DNA from: a cf. Phormidesmis sp. LEGE 11477
GTDB taxonomy: Bacteria; Cyanobacteriota; Cyanobacteriia; Phormidesmidales; Phormidesmidaceae
DNA: 60,933 nt
Reading direction: 5' to 3'
NCBI RefSeq assembly: GCF_015207105.1
Contig: NZ_JADEXO010000022.1
Coordinates: 1 to 60,933, forward strand
In this document: positions 52,746 through 60,933 of the stretch, piece after piece
How the letters are laid out: the number at the start of each line of letters is the position of its first letter
Numbering within the stretch: the stretch's first letter is position 1
Notes under the pieces: model-generated
Told to the model about the DNA's origin: nothing
Databases searched by the model: none
What the model saw: the letters and a program-made list of their open reading frames with translations, nothing else
Program-made: the position numbers and the translations under genes

Positions 52746-55700
52746 ATGCTGTCTACAAGCAATCTTTCGGCTGCCCAGGCCGAGAACTATTTCGTCAAAG
52801 ATGACTACTACACCGAGGAGGAGCAGCATGAGGCTTCGTTTTGGCTAGGGAAGGGTGCCAGTAATTTAGGGCTAACTGGCACAGTGGAGAAGGCGGTATT
52901 TGGTGAGCTACTGAGCGGGACGGGACCGAATGGTGAGGTGCTTTCGGGAAAGGAGATTGACCCGAAGAAGCGGCGAGCGGCGACGGACTTTACCTTTAGT
53001 GCGCCAAAGAGTGTGAGCATTGCGGCGTTGGTGCAGAAGGATGAGCGGGTGTTGGCGGCGCATCATCAGGCGGTGGCGAAGGCATTGTCTGTGTTGGAAG
53101 AGCGGTATGCACAGACTAGGATCTCAACTGAGATGGGTCGGCAACGGCTGACAACAGGAAACTTGATTGCAGCGGTGTTTCCCCATGCGACAAATCGGGA
53201 GGCGGAGCCACAGTTGCATAGTCATTGTGTGGTGATGAATGCGACACAACTGCCGGATGGACAGTGGTTTAGCTTTGCGAATGAACAGGCGATCGCAAAC
53301 AAGAAACTCTTGGGTCAGATTTATCAGAATGAGTTGGCGATCGCGCTTCAAAAACATGGCTATGTCATTGAGCCAAAAGCCCATGGCCAGTTCGAGCTAG
53401 TCGGCTATTCAGCTGAGCTACTCAAATTGTTTTCTACACGTCGGCAGCAGATTGAGGCGTTGGTGGCGCTGTGGAAAGCAGAGGGGAAAACAGTTTTCAG
53501 CGAGGACGGGCAAGTGTTGAGATCGCGGCTAGCACTATATGAGGCGGCGGCGCTGAAGTCTCGCAAACGCAAGCCGACACCGATGCAGCCTGAGCAATTG
53601 AGGCAAGGATGGAATGCTTTGGCGCAGGTAGAAGGATTGGCGCTACCTGAATTGCCGACAGCAAATTCGAGATGGGAGCAAGCAGATCAGGTTGAAGCGA
53701 TCGCCTCGGATGTAGAGGCTGCAAGCACTCTGTCCAAAACGCTGTCTAAACCGGATATCGAGCCTGCGATCGCACATTGCAGTGAGCGAGAAGCGGTATT
53801 CAGACGAACTGCGTTGGAGCGGTTTGCGTTGGAGCATCAGCTAGGGCAGCAAAGCTTTGATCAATTACAGGCGGCGATTGAGGGAAGTTCTGAGCTGATT
53901 AGGATTGATGAAACGCGGATGACCACTCAGGCGGCGATTCGGTTGGAGCTAGAAACGATTCGATTGATGCAGGGAGGGCAGGGACAGGTAAAGGAGATCG
54001 CCTTGCCGGAAGAGATTGAGCAACTGTTGGGAAAGTCCCCACTGACAGCGGAGCAGCGACAGGCAATTTTGCAGACACTGACCTGTTCAGATTCTGTGAT
54101 GGCTTGGCAAGGATCGGCTGGGGCGGGAAAGACTTATACACTGAATGAGTTAAAGCTGATTGCCCAGGATAAAGGTTTGCAGGTGAGAGGGTTCGCGCCG
54201 AGTGCGGAGGCGGCTCATACTTTGGGCGAGTCGCTGAAGATTGAGACGAGTACGGTAGCGGGATTGCTGGTTTCATCAGTCGAAGAAGAGACAGCACCAG
54301 CAATTTGGTTTGTAGATGAGGCAGGGTTGCTGAGTATGAAGGATGCTCACGCGCTGCTGATACGGGCGCAACAAGAAGGGGCCAGGGTGTTGCTGGTGGG
54401 CGATACGAAACAGCTTTCGGCGGTAGAAGCCGGTAATCCATTCAAAAGTTTGCAGGCTGGCGGTATTGCTTTGGCTCGGTTGGACCACAGCTTGCGGCAA
54501 AAGACGGAGGAGTTGAAGCTGGCAGTGCGGCTGATTTCTGAAGGGAACGTGGCACGAGGGATTGACGTGCTGGAGCAGGCGGAATGTTTGCATCTTGAGC
54601 CTAAGTTGAGCGGTCAAATTAACCAAATGGTTAGTGATTATATCTCACTCTCACCAGGGGCACGTGAGGAGACGCTGCTACTGGCCGGAACGAATCAGGA
54701 AAGGGGCGTCCTGACAGCTCAATTACGACAGGCGCTTCAGACAGAGGGAAGTTTGGGTGAGGACGCTTTGAAGTTGCTGAGTCTGCGGCGAAAGGATTTG
54801 ACCACGGTGCAAGCTCGCTATGTGTCGGCTTATGTGGCGGGAGATGTACTGATTCCGACTCAGGATTACAAGAAGCAGGGACTGGTGAAGTATCAGCAGT
54901 ATGTGGTGAGAGGTGTTGATAAGGAAGCTAATCAGCTGGTGGTGGAGACGGTTGCCGGGCAGTTACTGAAGATTGATCCAGCGCGGTGCGATCGCAAAAC
55001 AGTCTATCGAGTTCAACCCATAAATATTGCCGTGGGAGACAAGCTGCGATGGACTAAGAATGACCGGGCAGCGAAAACACGTAATGGGCAACAGTTCACT
55101 GTGGCAGAGATTGATGCCGCTGGGAAAGTGATGGCGGTGGATGAGTTGGGCCAGGGCCGATGGTTTGACTTATCGGGGCGATCGCATGTGGATTATGCCT
55201 GGGTAAGTACGACGTATGGGAGTCAGGGGAAAACGGCTGAACGGGTGCTGGCGTTGATGGGTGAAAAAACGACGAATCGAGAGGCATTTTATGTGGCGGT
55301 GTCTCGGGCAAAGCATGGGCTAAAGCTGTACACGGCAGATAAGCATGAGCTGATTCGCAAGGCGCAGGTTTCTAGGGCGAAGGAGAACGCGAGTGATTAT
55401 GTTTTGTTAGGACAAAAAGGAGAGACGTATGGCAAGACCCAGAAAGAGAATTGTGGAGGAGAAGGCCCCAGTACTGACGGTGGAGATATTGGGCAGCGTG
55501 TTGGAGACGGCGTTGGAGAGTGCCTTGCGGCGGAGTTTGCAGGCGAGCTTTCAACCCGTGCGGGAAGAGGTGAGCGAACTCAGCCAACGGGTGAGTTTAC
55601 TGGAACAGGAGATGCAGGGTTTGACGGCGAGCTTGAATTGGTTGCCGACATCCTTAGCCAGCAGGTTGAGTCACTTTATTGTGCAGTTGCAGAGTATGTT

Positions 55701-56258
55701 GAGCAATCAGAATTCATCGAATGCGAAGGACTCTTTGCAAGAGCAGTTGAAGCAGTTGATTTCGGCTTTGAGCAGTTGGAACGCGCAGCTAAAAACAGAA
55801 ATAAACTCGCAGCAGCGGTTGATCGATTCGATGCGGCAGTTGGAAAACAAGCTGGAGAGTATCGAGGCGGACAGGAATCCGTTATCGACGAAGTAGAGCA
55901 GTCACACCTGGCGAGTCAGGTTGTAGCTGAGAGGCAAGCTGACTCGATAGGGAAGAGTCAGCGTGAGGTTTATATCAAGCTATGGAATGACTACAGTGAG
56001 GGTGTTCAGGCTGAGAATGCTGTCAAGTTGGATCTATTGGTTGGACGGGCAGCGGTTAAGGATGGGCGTAGTCGAAAAGAAGTTTGGCTGATGTTGACTG
56101 CGGGCAGCACGATAGTGAAGCAGATTCGTGAGATGCAGGGAGCGAAGGAGGCGATGAATTACATCAGAAAAACGCTGACTGCTTGCCAACAGAAGCAGCC
56201 AACCAATTCAGCGAATAGCCGAAAACAATCCCGACAACGTATTGAGATAGGAGATTGA
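52746..56258 (+). CDS. MobF-family conjugative relaxase with SF1 helicase domain (TrwC/TraI-like)
   Basis: 1170 aa. The N-terminal relaxase domain (1-300) has catalytic tyrosines in AENYFVKDDYYTEEE (Tyr15, Tyr21, Tyr22), TDFTFSAPKSVSIAAL, and the metal-binding His cluster in LHSHCVVMNATQ. The helicase domain has Walker A GSAGAGKTYTL near residue 458, a DEAG Walker B (WFVDEAGLLS), VLLVGDTKQLSAVEAGNPFK, and a C-terminal UvrD-like motif VDYAWVSTTYGSQGKTAERV. It nicks oriT and unwinds the transferred strand. Residues from about 895 to 1050 are Gly- and Glu-rich and share DNA with a nested gene in another frame; the last 120 residues look like ordinary coding sequence again. No type IV secretion genes are in the window, so transfer may rely on others. 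Confidence 0.88.
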   Translation: MLSTSNLSAAQAENYFVKDDYYTEEEQHEASFWLGKGASNLGLTGTVEKAVFGELLSGTGPNGEVLSGKEIDPKKRRAATDFTFSAPKSVSIAALVQKDERVLAAHHQAVAKALSVLEERYAQTRISTEMGRQRLTTGNLIAAVFPHATNREAEPQLHSHCVVMNATQLPDGQWFSFANEQAIANKKLLGQIYQNELAIALQKHGYVIEPKAHGQFELVGYSAELLKLFSTRRQQIEALVALWKAEGKTVFSEDGQVLRSRLALYEAAALKSRKRKPTPMQPEQLRQGWNALAQVEGLALPELPTANSRWEQADQVEAIASDVEAASTLSKTLSKPDIEPAIAHCSEREAVFRRTALERFALEHQLGQQSFDQLQAAIEGSSELIRIDETRMTTQAAIRLELETIRLMQGGQGQVKEIALPEEIEQLLGKSPLTAEQRQAILQTLTCSDSVMAWQGSAGAGKTYTLNELKLIAQDKGLQVRGFAPSAEAAHTLGESLKIETSTVAGLLVSSVEEETAPAIWFVDEAGLLSMKDAHALLIRAQQEGARVLLVGDTKQLSAVEAGNPFKSLQAGGIALARLDHSLRQKTEELKLAVRLISEGNVARGIDVLEQAECLHLEPKLSGQINQMVSDYISLSPGAREETLLLAGTNQERGVLTAQLRQALQTEGSLGEDALKLLSLRRKDLTTVQARYVSAYVAGDVLIPTQDYKKQGLVKYQQYVVRGVDKEANQLVVETVAGQLLKIDPARCDRKTVYRVQPINIAVGDKLRWTKNDRAAKTRNGQQFTVAEIDAAGKVMAVDELGQGRWFDLSGRSHVDYAWVSTTYGSQGKTAERVLALMGEKTTNREAFYVAVSRAKHGLKLYTADKHELIRKAQVSRAKENASDYVLLGQKGETYGKTQKENCGGEGPSTDGGDIGQRVGDGVGECLAAEFAGELSTRAGRGERTQPTGEFTGTGDAGFDGELELVADILSQQVESLYCAVAEYVEQSEFIECEGLFARAVEAVDFGFEQLERAAKNRNKLAAAVDRFDAAVGKQAGEYRGGQESVIDEVEQSHLASQVVAERQADSIGKSQREVYIKLWNDYSEGVQAENAVKLDLLVGRAAVKDGRSRKEVWLMLTAGSTIVKQIREMQGAKEAMNYIRKTLTACQQKQPTNSANSRKQSRQRIEIGD
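55429..55896 (+). CDS. Nested coiled-coil protein overprinted within the relaxase gene
   Basis: 155 aa, in a different frame from the relaxase and wholly inside it. AAAGGAGAG stands at a good distance before the ATG, and the product looks more natural than the relaxase frame here. It has a basic start (MARPRKRIVEEKAPVLTVEI) and a long amphipathic helix with heptads (REEVSELSQRVSLLEQEMQG). A second helical part follows (LRRSLQASFQ before it, RLIDSMRQLENKLESIEADR after). It may be a relaxosome accessory protein or plasmid-borne DNA-binding oligomer. No family is recognised. The same stretch in the relaxase frame is Gly-rich and low in pattern, as expected of overprinting. Confidence 0.6.
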   Translation: MARPRKRIVEEKAPVLTVEILGSVLETALESALRRSLQASFQPVREEVSELSQRVSLLEQEMQGLTASLNWLPTSLASRLSHFIVQLQSMLSNQNSSNAKDSLQEQLKQLISALSSWNAQLKTEINSQQRLIDSMRQLENKLESIEADRNPLSTK

Positions 56259-56312
56259 GTAAGCTGCTTGTAGGTTACTGATTTATTTGTGTCCTACAAG
56301 CAGGCTAAAAAA

Positions 56313-58451
56313 TCAGGCGTCTATCAAGAGACTAGGCTCGTCGTAATACGTCACGAAGACGCGCTTTTTAGCCCTAGTTGCGGCTACATGCAGTAGGCTA
56401 CGCTCACTATCGATAAAGTGTTGCTTAGCAGTTTCGTCTGAGCAGTGGATTAAGGCTGAGTTCAAAGGAATGGTGTCTTTCCCTAGTGCGGGTAGAAGCA
56501 TGTAATCGAACTGTAGTCCTTTTACTCGGTGCATGGTGGCTAATCTGACGCCGCTGTCCGAGGGGTTGTCTGGTTGGTTGCGGTGAACTTTTTTGACGGT
56601 GATATTTTTTCCCTTGAGTGCTGTGAAGTACTGATCGACTAAGGCATTCGTGCGGACGGAAAGACAAATACCTGCCGTGTGGTGCTCAGATGACTGTATG
56701 TCAGTGATTACCTGAGCGAGATAGTCTACTTCTTCTTGAAATGTCTGGAAACCCTTGATGATAGGTTCTTCGCCATGCATTAGGGAGCGATAGTCTTTGA
56801 GTGAATCTACGCCACCATCTAAATCATCGACTGTGACGCTATTGAGCACAGCAGTAGCCCAGCGTCTGGTTTCATCAGTGGTTCGGTAGTTGAGGCGTAG
56901 TTTGCGGGCTCGACCACGTATGTCGATACCACAATGGCTAAGCGTGACGACTTTACCGTAAATACGTTGGTGGGCGTCGCCTGCAATGAAGAGATCGTTT
57001 TTATCAGAGTCTCCGGCGATCGCACGAATTAAATTGAAAGCTGCTGGACTCATGTCCTGAGCTTCATCCACAATGACAGCTCTGTAGGGGAAGGAATCTG
57101 CTCCCTTTTCTTTAATCAGCTGGGCAACATCTTGCATCGCGTCGTCAGGCTCTCGAAGGCCCTGTTCTCTGAGCAGATTTCGATACTCCTCAAACACAGG
57201 CCATAGTGACTGGCGTTGCTTGCGACTTAAGCGGGTGCCTCGTCCTACTCGCCGAGCCTGAAGGTAATCGCGCAAGATTTGGCAGTTTTGAGATAGAACA
57301 ACATCGCGCCATTCTTCCTGGTAAAACCTGAGAGGAAAGCCTAGTTCAGTCGGGGCTAATGTGTATGCCTCTTCCCAATGCTGGTCGGAGGCTTCTCCGT
57401 AGGCAAGGCGAAGATCTACGCCTTCTTGGCGAAGAAACTCTGCGACCCAAGCGTCCAAGTTAATCACTTCAATGCGGCGCATTTGTTCGGGAGAACAGAT
57501 TGATCTCAGGTTAGCTTCGATATCGACGGCTAGATTTTTTGTGAAGGTAGTGAAGAGTATGCGATCGCTAGAATCATTAAATCGGTTCTGAGCTAGCCAC
57601 TTTGCCCGATGCATTGCTACAACGGTTTTGCCGGTACCGGCTCCGCCGAGGACGCGCACTGACCCACTCCAATCGCGTTCGACGAGCTTGCGTTGGGTCG
57701 GATGAAGGAAAACGCGCCATTTTTCGAGAGGGGCAGCGAGCATTTCATCGAGCGCGGTATCGTCGGTGATGACCATGAAGCGACTTAAGCTGTCGTCGTT
57801 CTGTAGGGCCGTTTCAAGGTCGTCAGGATTAATCGGCTGAGGCGCTTGCGATTTTTCTAACTGACGGAAAACAGTATCTAGCTTATAGTCGGCAGCTAGC
57901 ATCAAGATGGCATCGCTAGCTTCACGAGGCAGGTGAGGTAAAATCTGTTCTACATCTTCATCGGTGACAACTTGCCGGAGCGCAGGGAGCAAAATTTCAG
58001 GAACGCCCAAACGCATTAGGTGTTTGTCTTTGATGTTTTCAAATCGGCCAGTGATACAGCTAGGATTTTGTTGGCTGAGCTTTTCAGCCGTCGTCGCGGC
58101 CTCTTCAATATCAACAATCTGAAGTGCGCCGGATACTTCGTTGACTACGCAGGTTCTGCGTTTTGCCCAGTTGTAGGCGTCATCGTGTTTATCGACCCAC
58201 AGCAAAAGATAAACACTGCCTTTATTGGGTTTTAGCACGATTGCTCGATGCGCCTGATCGATCCGCACAGACTTCATGTTTTTATCTTTGCTGCCTTGGA
58301 TGGATTCGTAGTTGAGGCCGGGGCGGGTGGGATCTTGGCGGAAGCGGTTGATAAACTCAGAAATTTTACCCTGGGCCTTGCGAGGCAGTCGGCTGTAGGC
58401 ATCGAAGAAATCGTCTGAAATTGCTAGGCGAAAATTTTGTTGCAGGCTCAT
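56313..58451 (-). CDS. UvrD/Rep-like helicase with N-terminal RelE/ParE-like domain
   Basis: 712 aa. Residues 1-95 (FRLAISDDFFDAYSRLPRKA ... SVRIDQAHRAIVLKP ... YLLLWVDKHDDAYNWAKRR) have the fold signature of RelE/ParE-type toxins. The SF1 helicase follows: Walker A VLGGAGTGKTVVAMHRAKWL near residue 270, VIVDEAQDMSPAAF near 464, FIAGDAHQRIYG, LRLNYRTTDETRRWA, and the C-terminal ATMHRVKGLQFDYMLLPAL and HVAATRAKKRVFVTYYDEP. It is adjacent (1 bp apart) and downstream of the MZB/DUF1998 gene, so the two form an operon. Such pairs occur in DNA repair and phage-defence settings. Whether the RelE-like part is a nuclease or a binding domain is unknown. Confidence 0.85.
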   Translation of the reverse strand: MSLQQNFRLAISDDFFDAYSRLPRKAQGKISEFINRFRQDPTRPGLNYESIQGSKDKNMKSVRIDQAHRAIVLKPNKGSVYLLLWVDKHDDAYNWAKRRTCVVNEVSGALQIVDIEEAATTAEKLSQQNPSCITGRFENIKDKHLMRLGVPEILLPALRQVVTDEDVEQILPHLPREASDAILMLAADYKLDTVFRQLEKSQAPQPINPDDLETALQNDDSLSRFMVITDDTALDEMLAAPLEKWRVFLHPTQRKLVERDWSGSVRVLGGAGTGKTVVAMHRAKWLAQNRFNDSSDRILFTTFTKNLAVDIEANLRSICSPEQMRRIEVINLDAWVAEFLRQEGVDLRLAYGEASDQHWEEAYTLAPTELGFPLRFYQEEWRDVVLSQNCQILRDYLQARRVGRGTRLSRKQRQSLWPVFEEYRNLLREQGLREPDDAMQDVAQLIKEKGADSFPYRAVIVDEAQDMSPAAFNLIRAIAGDSDKNDLFIAGDAHQRIYGKVVTLSHCGIDIRGRARKLRLNYRTTDETRRWATAVLNSVTVDDLDGGVDSLKDYRSLMHGEEPIIKGFQTFQEEVDYLAQVITDIQSSEHHTAGICLSVRTNALVDQYFTALKGKNITVKKVHRNQPDNPSDSGVRLATMHRVKGLQFDYMLLPALGKDTIPLNSALIHCSDETAKQHFIDSERSLLHVAATRAKKRVFVTYYDEPSLLIDA

Positions 58452-60749
58452 TTAGGCGTCTCCTGTTAACTTACTGGCGATGGTCTCGAAGGTGTTGGAT
58501 AGTTCTTCTGGGCTGATGGCTAGCCAACCGCTAGTGGAAAATATGGCGCGATCGCTAGCAGTTAGCACGATGGCAAGACGGTCTTCAATCCAGGCTAATT
58601 CTGCGATCGCAATCACGGTCCCTTGCGAGTTCGTCAGCTCGTATCCAGCCTCGGGTAGTGGCCAGTGGGCCTGCTGCATTTTGGCGATCGCAGGTAGCAG
58701 CGAGTCTTCTAGGACTAGCGCCTTCAGCTCTTCCCAAGACGGATCGGGAACAATGGTCTTCGCTTGAGCTGAAAAGAGCTTTGGCAGTAAGACAGCGCTC
58801 AAGGAAGTTGATGCGGGCGTGCAAACATAGATGTGAGGTAAAAACTGGTAGAGATTAAGCAGTCGTAGGGTTTCATTCCAACTCTCTTTCAAAACTGTTG
58901 TTTCTGCCGATGGCGTATCGTTTAGCCGCAGCAGGACAAAGCTGCCGGTAGCGTCGGCGTGTTGGTGGCGCGTCAAGTCTGCGGCACCCCAGATCGTCAG
59001 CATGGGAGAGACTGGCACTTCAGCATTTAAGAACTTTTCAGGCGTCTCCCAGTAATCCAGAGGTTCTGAGCCTAGCTGAGACTGGATTTGTTCAGACCAT
59101 TGCTGATGAAGCGCGGCGCTCTTTAGGGAACTGGGATTAGCTTGGGCAAAGGTTCGCAGCATTGCCCAGCGTTGCCACTGCTCAGCATCTGGCTTCGCTA
59201 GATAAGTCATCAACCACTCAAAGCTGTTGAGCGATTCTAAGGGCTGTAGGTCGGTGCATTGATATTGCTGGTAAACCTGGAGTTGGCCCTGAAGAAACTT
59301 AGCGTTGAGCTGGCAGGTTAGGCCGTCTAGTCGGCCATTTAGACGGGTGGGTGTGAGATTGGATTCTATCTGACTGGCGACATCGTCCCAGGTCAGTGAC
59401 CAGCAGTGAAACTGGCCACTGCGAATGATGGCCAAACGCTGCTGCAAGTCTTCGCCGATGCGGTCTTTGTGGTATTCCCAGCCGTCGGTGAAGATGACAA
59501 TCGGACGGCTATTCATGCGGTTAGAGGCCGGTCTGAGCACGAAGTCTGCTCTGGAAGGAATGGCTACGCCGTCGCTTGGGCCTAGCGAAACCTGAGTTTC
59601 GATAATCCAAGAGAATTCGCCGACTTTGAGGAAGTACCCGGTTCGACCTTTAATAATATCGTTGCGTAGCTGGGGCGAGTTTCCTCCGTCTGTCTTGTTA
59701 GTGGACGCTTTGCCGCTGTAGCGCCGAATTGCTTCGATAAAGCGGCGTTCTAGCTCACTTTCAAAGTTGCTGTTCAGGCGGATGGCCGAGAGTCCTTCTT
59801 TGGTTTCTTCGAGTTGGGGCCAGTGTTTGGCGATGGTGCCGAGCAAATCTCTGGCCCATTTGCGGCTAGTTTGGTCTTGGTCAAAGCTGTTGCGGTAGGC
59901 AAACAAGCAGCTATAGCACCCATCGTCGCATCCACAAGATCTGAGGACGGCCAGCGCCTGATTAAAGACATCACCTAGAGAATCAGGGTCACGGATGAGC
60001 TGCCTTAGGTAGCCGGTTCCGCCTGGAATGCTGTCGTAGAGGTACAGGAATGACTTACGTAGGCTGGAGTTGGGCTGGGGCTCTTCGCTGATTAACGTGC
60101 GTAGGTGATCGACTTTGCCACCAAACTTTCGCTGGAGGCCGAGCTGTAAGGCAGCGATGAATGAATGCAGTCCCTGGGGTGTCCAGAACTTTTCATCTGG
60201 CATGAGAAAACGAATCGATTCAGATCGAAATTCTCGATAGAGATATAGTACGTCTATGGCTTTAGTCTGTTCGGGTTTATCTCGCCACTGGCAGTTGATC
60301 ATATGATCTTTGGCTGTGAATTTATCTGCCTTGCCGCGCATCACTTTGCCGCAGCTGTGACAGACCTTGAATCCTTTTGTGGTAAAGCGTTGACCGGAGA
60401 GAGAAACTGATTCTCCATTGGCCAGTGATTCGCCTAGATTGATTTCTCGAAAGGTGGTTTTCGAGATGTATTCAAACCCAAAGGGGAATTCCTTTTCTTT
60501 GGCCTGTTCTTTGGCTCTCTCTTTGACTAAAAATGTTTTTTCACGGTAGGCCGGGTCGAAGTCTACGAGTAAATGGCGTTGGAAGAAAGCTGAATTGCGA
60601 TCTTCACTATCGTCGCCGAAGCGGCTACCTTTGTCGGAAGTTGTGGCCATGACCTGCCGAAGACGCAGCATTCGCCGTAGCTGGCCTTGGTCACTCCACA
60701 TGGCATCGCTACAGCGTGGGCAAGCTTTGGTGTTCGCTTCGGGCTCCAT
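58452..60749 (-). CDS. C-terminal part of an MZB/DUF1998 helicase-associated protein with nuclease-like domain
   Basis: 765 aa from the first Met after a premature stop; the gene really extends past the window edge. Near the start are zinc-ribbon cysteines (ACPRCSDAMW; VCHSCGKVMRG). At about 200-300 lies an MZB/DUF1998 region (LYLYDSIPGGTGYLRQLI then CGCDDGCYSCLFAYRNSFDQ), which normally sits after a DEAD/DEAH helicase. Residues about 328-450 resemble a PD-(D/E)XK or Vsr-like nuclease (ELERRFIEAIRRY, SRADFVLRP, PIVIFTDGWEYHKDR). The rest, 460-765, is not recognised. It is coupled to the UvrD/RelE-like gene. A DNA repair or defence role is inferred; the break upstream may have disabled it. Confidence 0.75.
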   Translation of the reverse strand: MEPEANTKACPRCSDAMWSDQGQLRRMLRLRQVMATTSDKGSRFGDDSEDRNSAFFQRHLLVDFDPAYREKTFLVKERAKEQAKEKEFPFGFEYISKTTFREINLGESLANGESVSLSGQRFTTKGFKVCHSCGKVMRGKADKFTAKDHMINCQWRDKPEQTKAIDVLYLYREFRSESIRFLMPDEKFWTPQGLHSFIAALQLGLQRKFGGKVDHLRTLISEEPQPNSSLRKSFLYLYDSIPGGTGYLRQLIRDPDSLGDVFNQALAVLRSCGCDDGCYSCLFAYRNSFDQDQTSRKWARDLLGTIAKHWPQLEETKEGLSAIRLNSNFESELERRFIEAIRRYSGKASTNKTDGGNSPQLRNDIIKGRTGYFLKVGEFSWIIETQVSLGPSDGVAIPSRADFVLRPASNRMNSRPIVIFTDGWEYHKDRIGEDLQQRLAIIRSGQFHCWSLTWDDVASQIESNLTPTRLNGRLDGLTCQLNAKFLQGQLQVYQQYQCTDLQPLESLNSFEWLMTYLAKPDAEQWQRWAMLRTFAQANPSSLKSAALHQQWSEQIQSQLGSEPLDYWETPEKFLNAEVPVSPMLTIWGAADLTRHQHADATGSFVLLRLNDTPSAETTVLKESWNETLRLLNLYQFLPHIYVCTPASTSLSAVLLPKLFSAQAKTIVPDPSWEELKALVLEDSLLPAIAKMQQAHWPLPEAGYELTNSQGTVIAIAELAWIEDRLAIVLTASDRAIFSTSGWLAISPEELSNTFETIASKLTGDA

Positions 60750-60933
60750 GGCTTGGATGGCGTAGTTGCAGCTTCGACAAATGCGCCAGTCTTCAGGTTC
60801 TGAAAGCCAGCCCTTTCAAGGTGCTTTCTTTTCGGCTTTAGCTTTGGCGAGTAGTCGAGCGGTAGAGACATGCGGCTTCTTTTTGTCGTACTTAGGCTTG
60901 GGTATCTTTTTCTTTGGCCCTCTAGGATGGGAG
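60750..60933 (-). pseudogene. Upstream portion of the MZB/DUF1998 gene, interrupted by a TGA and cut by the window edge
   Basis: In the same frame as the downstream part, the reverse strand reads a Lys-rich stretch (HVSTARLLAKAKAEKKAP), then TGA (complement of 60816-60818), then KGWLSEPEDWRICRSCNYAI leading straight into MEPEANTKACPRC. The continuity and the CxxC-CxxC pairing across the Met show that one gene was interrupted by a nonsense codon; CGA to TGA is the simplest change. The helicase part should lie beyond the window. A sequencing error is possible. Confidence 0.65.

Noticed and set aside
53899-54626. Overlapping minus-strand open frames inside the relaxase
   Set aside because: Pro/Ser/Leu-rich shadow frames of GC-rich coding sequence, without start signals.

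Overview
The window looks cyanobacterial. It is rich in the HIP1 octamer GCGATCGC and carries cyanobacterial gene types: a lipid-A-disaccharide-synthase-related glycosyltransferase, larB, a mycosporine-like amino acid (MAA) cluster, giant RTX/cadherin-like exoproteins and a StbA/ParM-type partition gene. A filamentous or Leptolyngbya/Synechococcus PCC 7335-like marine strain would fit, but that is inference. The replicon could be a chromosome with an integrated plasmid-like element, or a megaplasmid.

Layout. (1) 1-8.3 kb holds housekeeping genes: LpxB-related glycosyltransferase, larB, a glycolipid-binding-domain protein, a PIN/ribbon-helix-helix toxin-antitoxin remnant between a complete hexose-6-phosphate mutarotase gene and a frameshifted partial copy of it, a 2Fe-2S ferredoxin-like membrane protein overlapping dinB, and a TPR protein that stops where a CHAT domain would normally begin. 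(2) 8.5-17.3 kb holds a minus-strand MAA locus: a DDG synthase with an unusual N-terminal domain of about 210 residues (mysA-like), an O-methyltransferase (mysB-like) and an ATP-grasp ligase (mysC-like). These are followed by a second, unrelated O-methyltransferase and a CNT nucleoside transporter, with an SSS-family symporter upstream. No mysD or NRPS gene is visible, so the visible genes reach only mycosporine-glycine. (3) 17.4-18.3 kb is a scar: a decayed gene and a degenerate tRNA-Gly(TCC)-like sequence. (4) 18.4-49.5 kb is a 31-kb exoprotein island. It encodes a vanadium haloperoxidase with all ligands conserved, a 3391-aa multidomain protein with a dockerin and 16 PPC-like units, a 1898-aa protein with an N-terminal cohesin-like domain, 16 cadherin-like repeats and RTX repeats, a PPC/dockerin protein, and a 2909-aa RTX protein with a C-terminal dockerin. 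(5) 50-56.3 kb is plasmid-like: a ParM-type actin, a possible ParR-like partner, two small genes and a divergent MobF relaxase-helicase. A well-formed second gene is nested in another frame of the relaxase. (6) 56.3 kb to the end holds a UvrD-type helicase with a RelE-like N-terminus and the 3' part of an MZB/DUF1998 protein with a nuclease-like domain. An in-frame TGA interrupts that second gene near the window edge.

The most interesting hypothesis is that the exoprotein island encodes a self-contained cohesin-dockerin surface assembly. Three proteins end in, or contain, the same CARDB-like plus dockerin cassette with almost identical recognition segments. A neighbouring repeat protein starts with a cohesin-like domain. 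An RTX-type, signal-peptide-less export route would suit several of them, and a haloperoxidase is encoded alongside.
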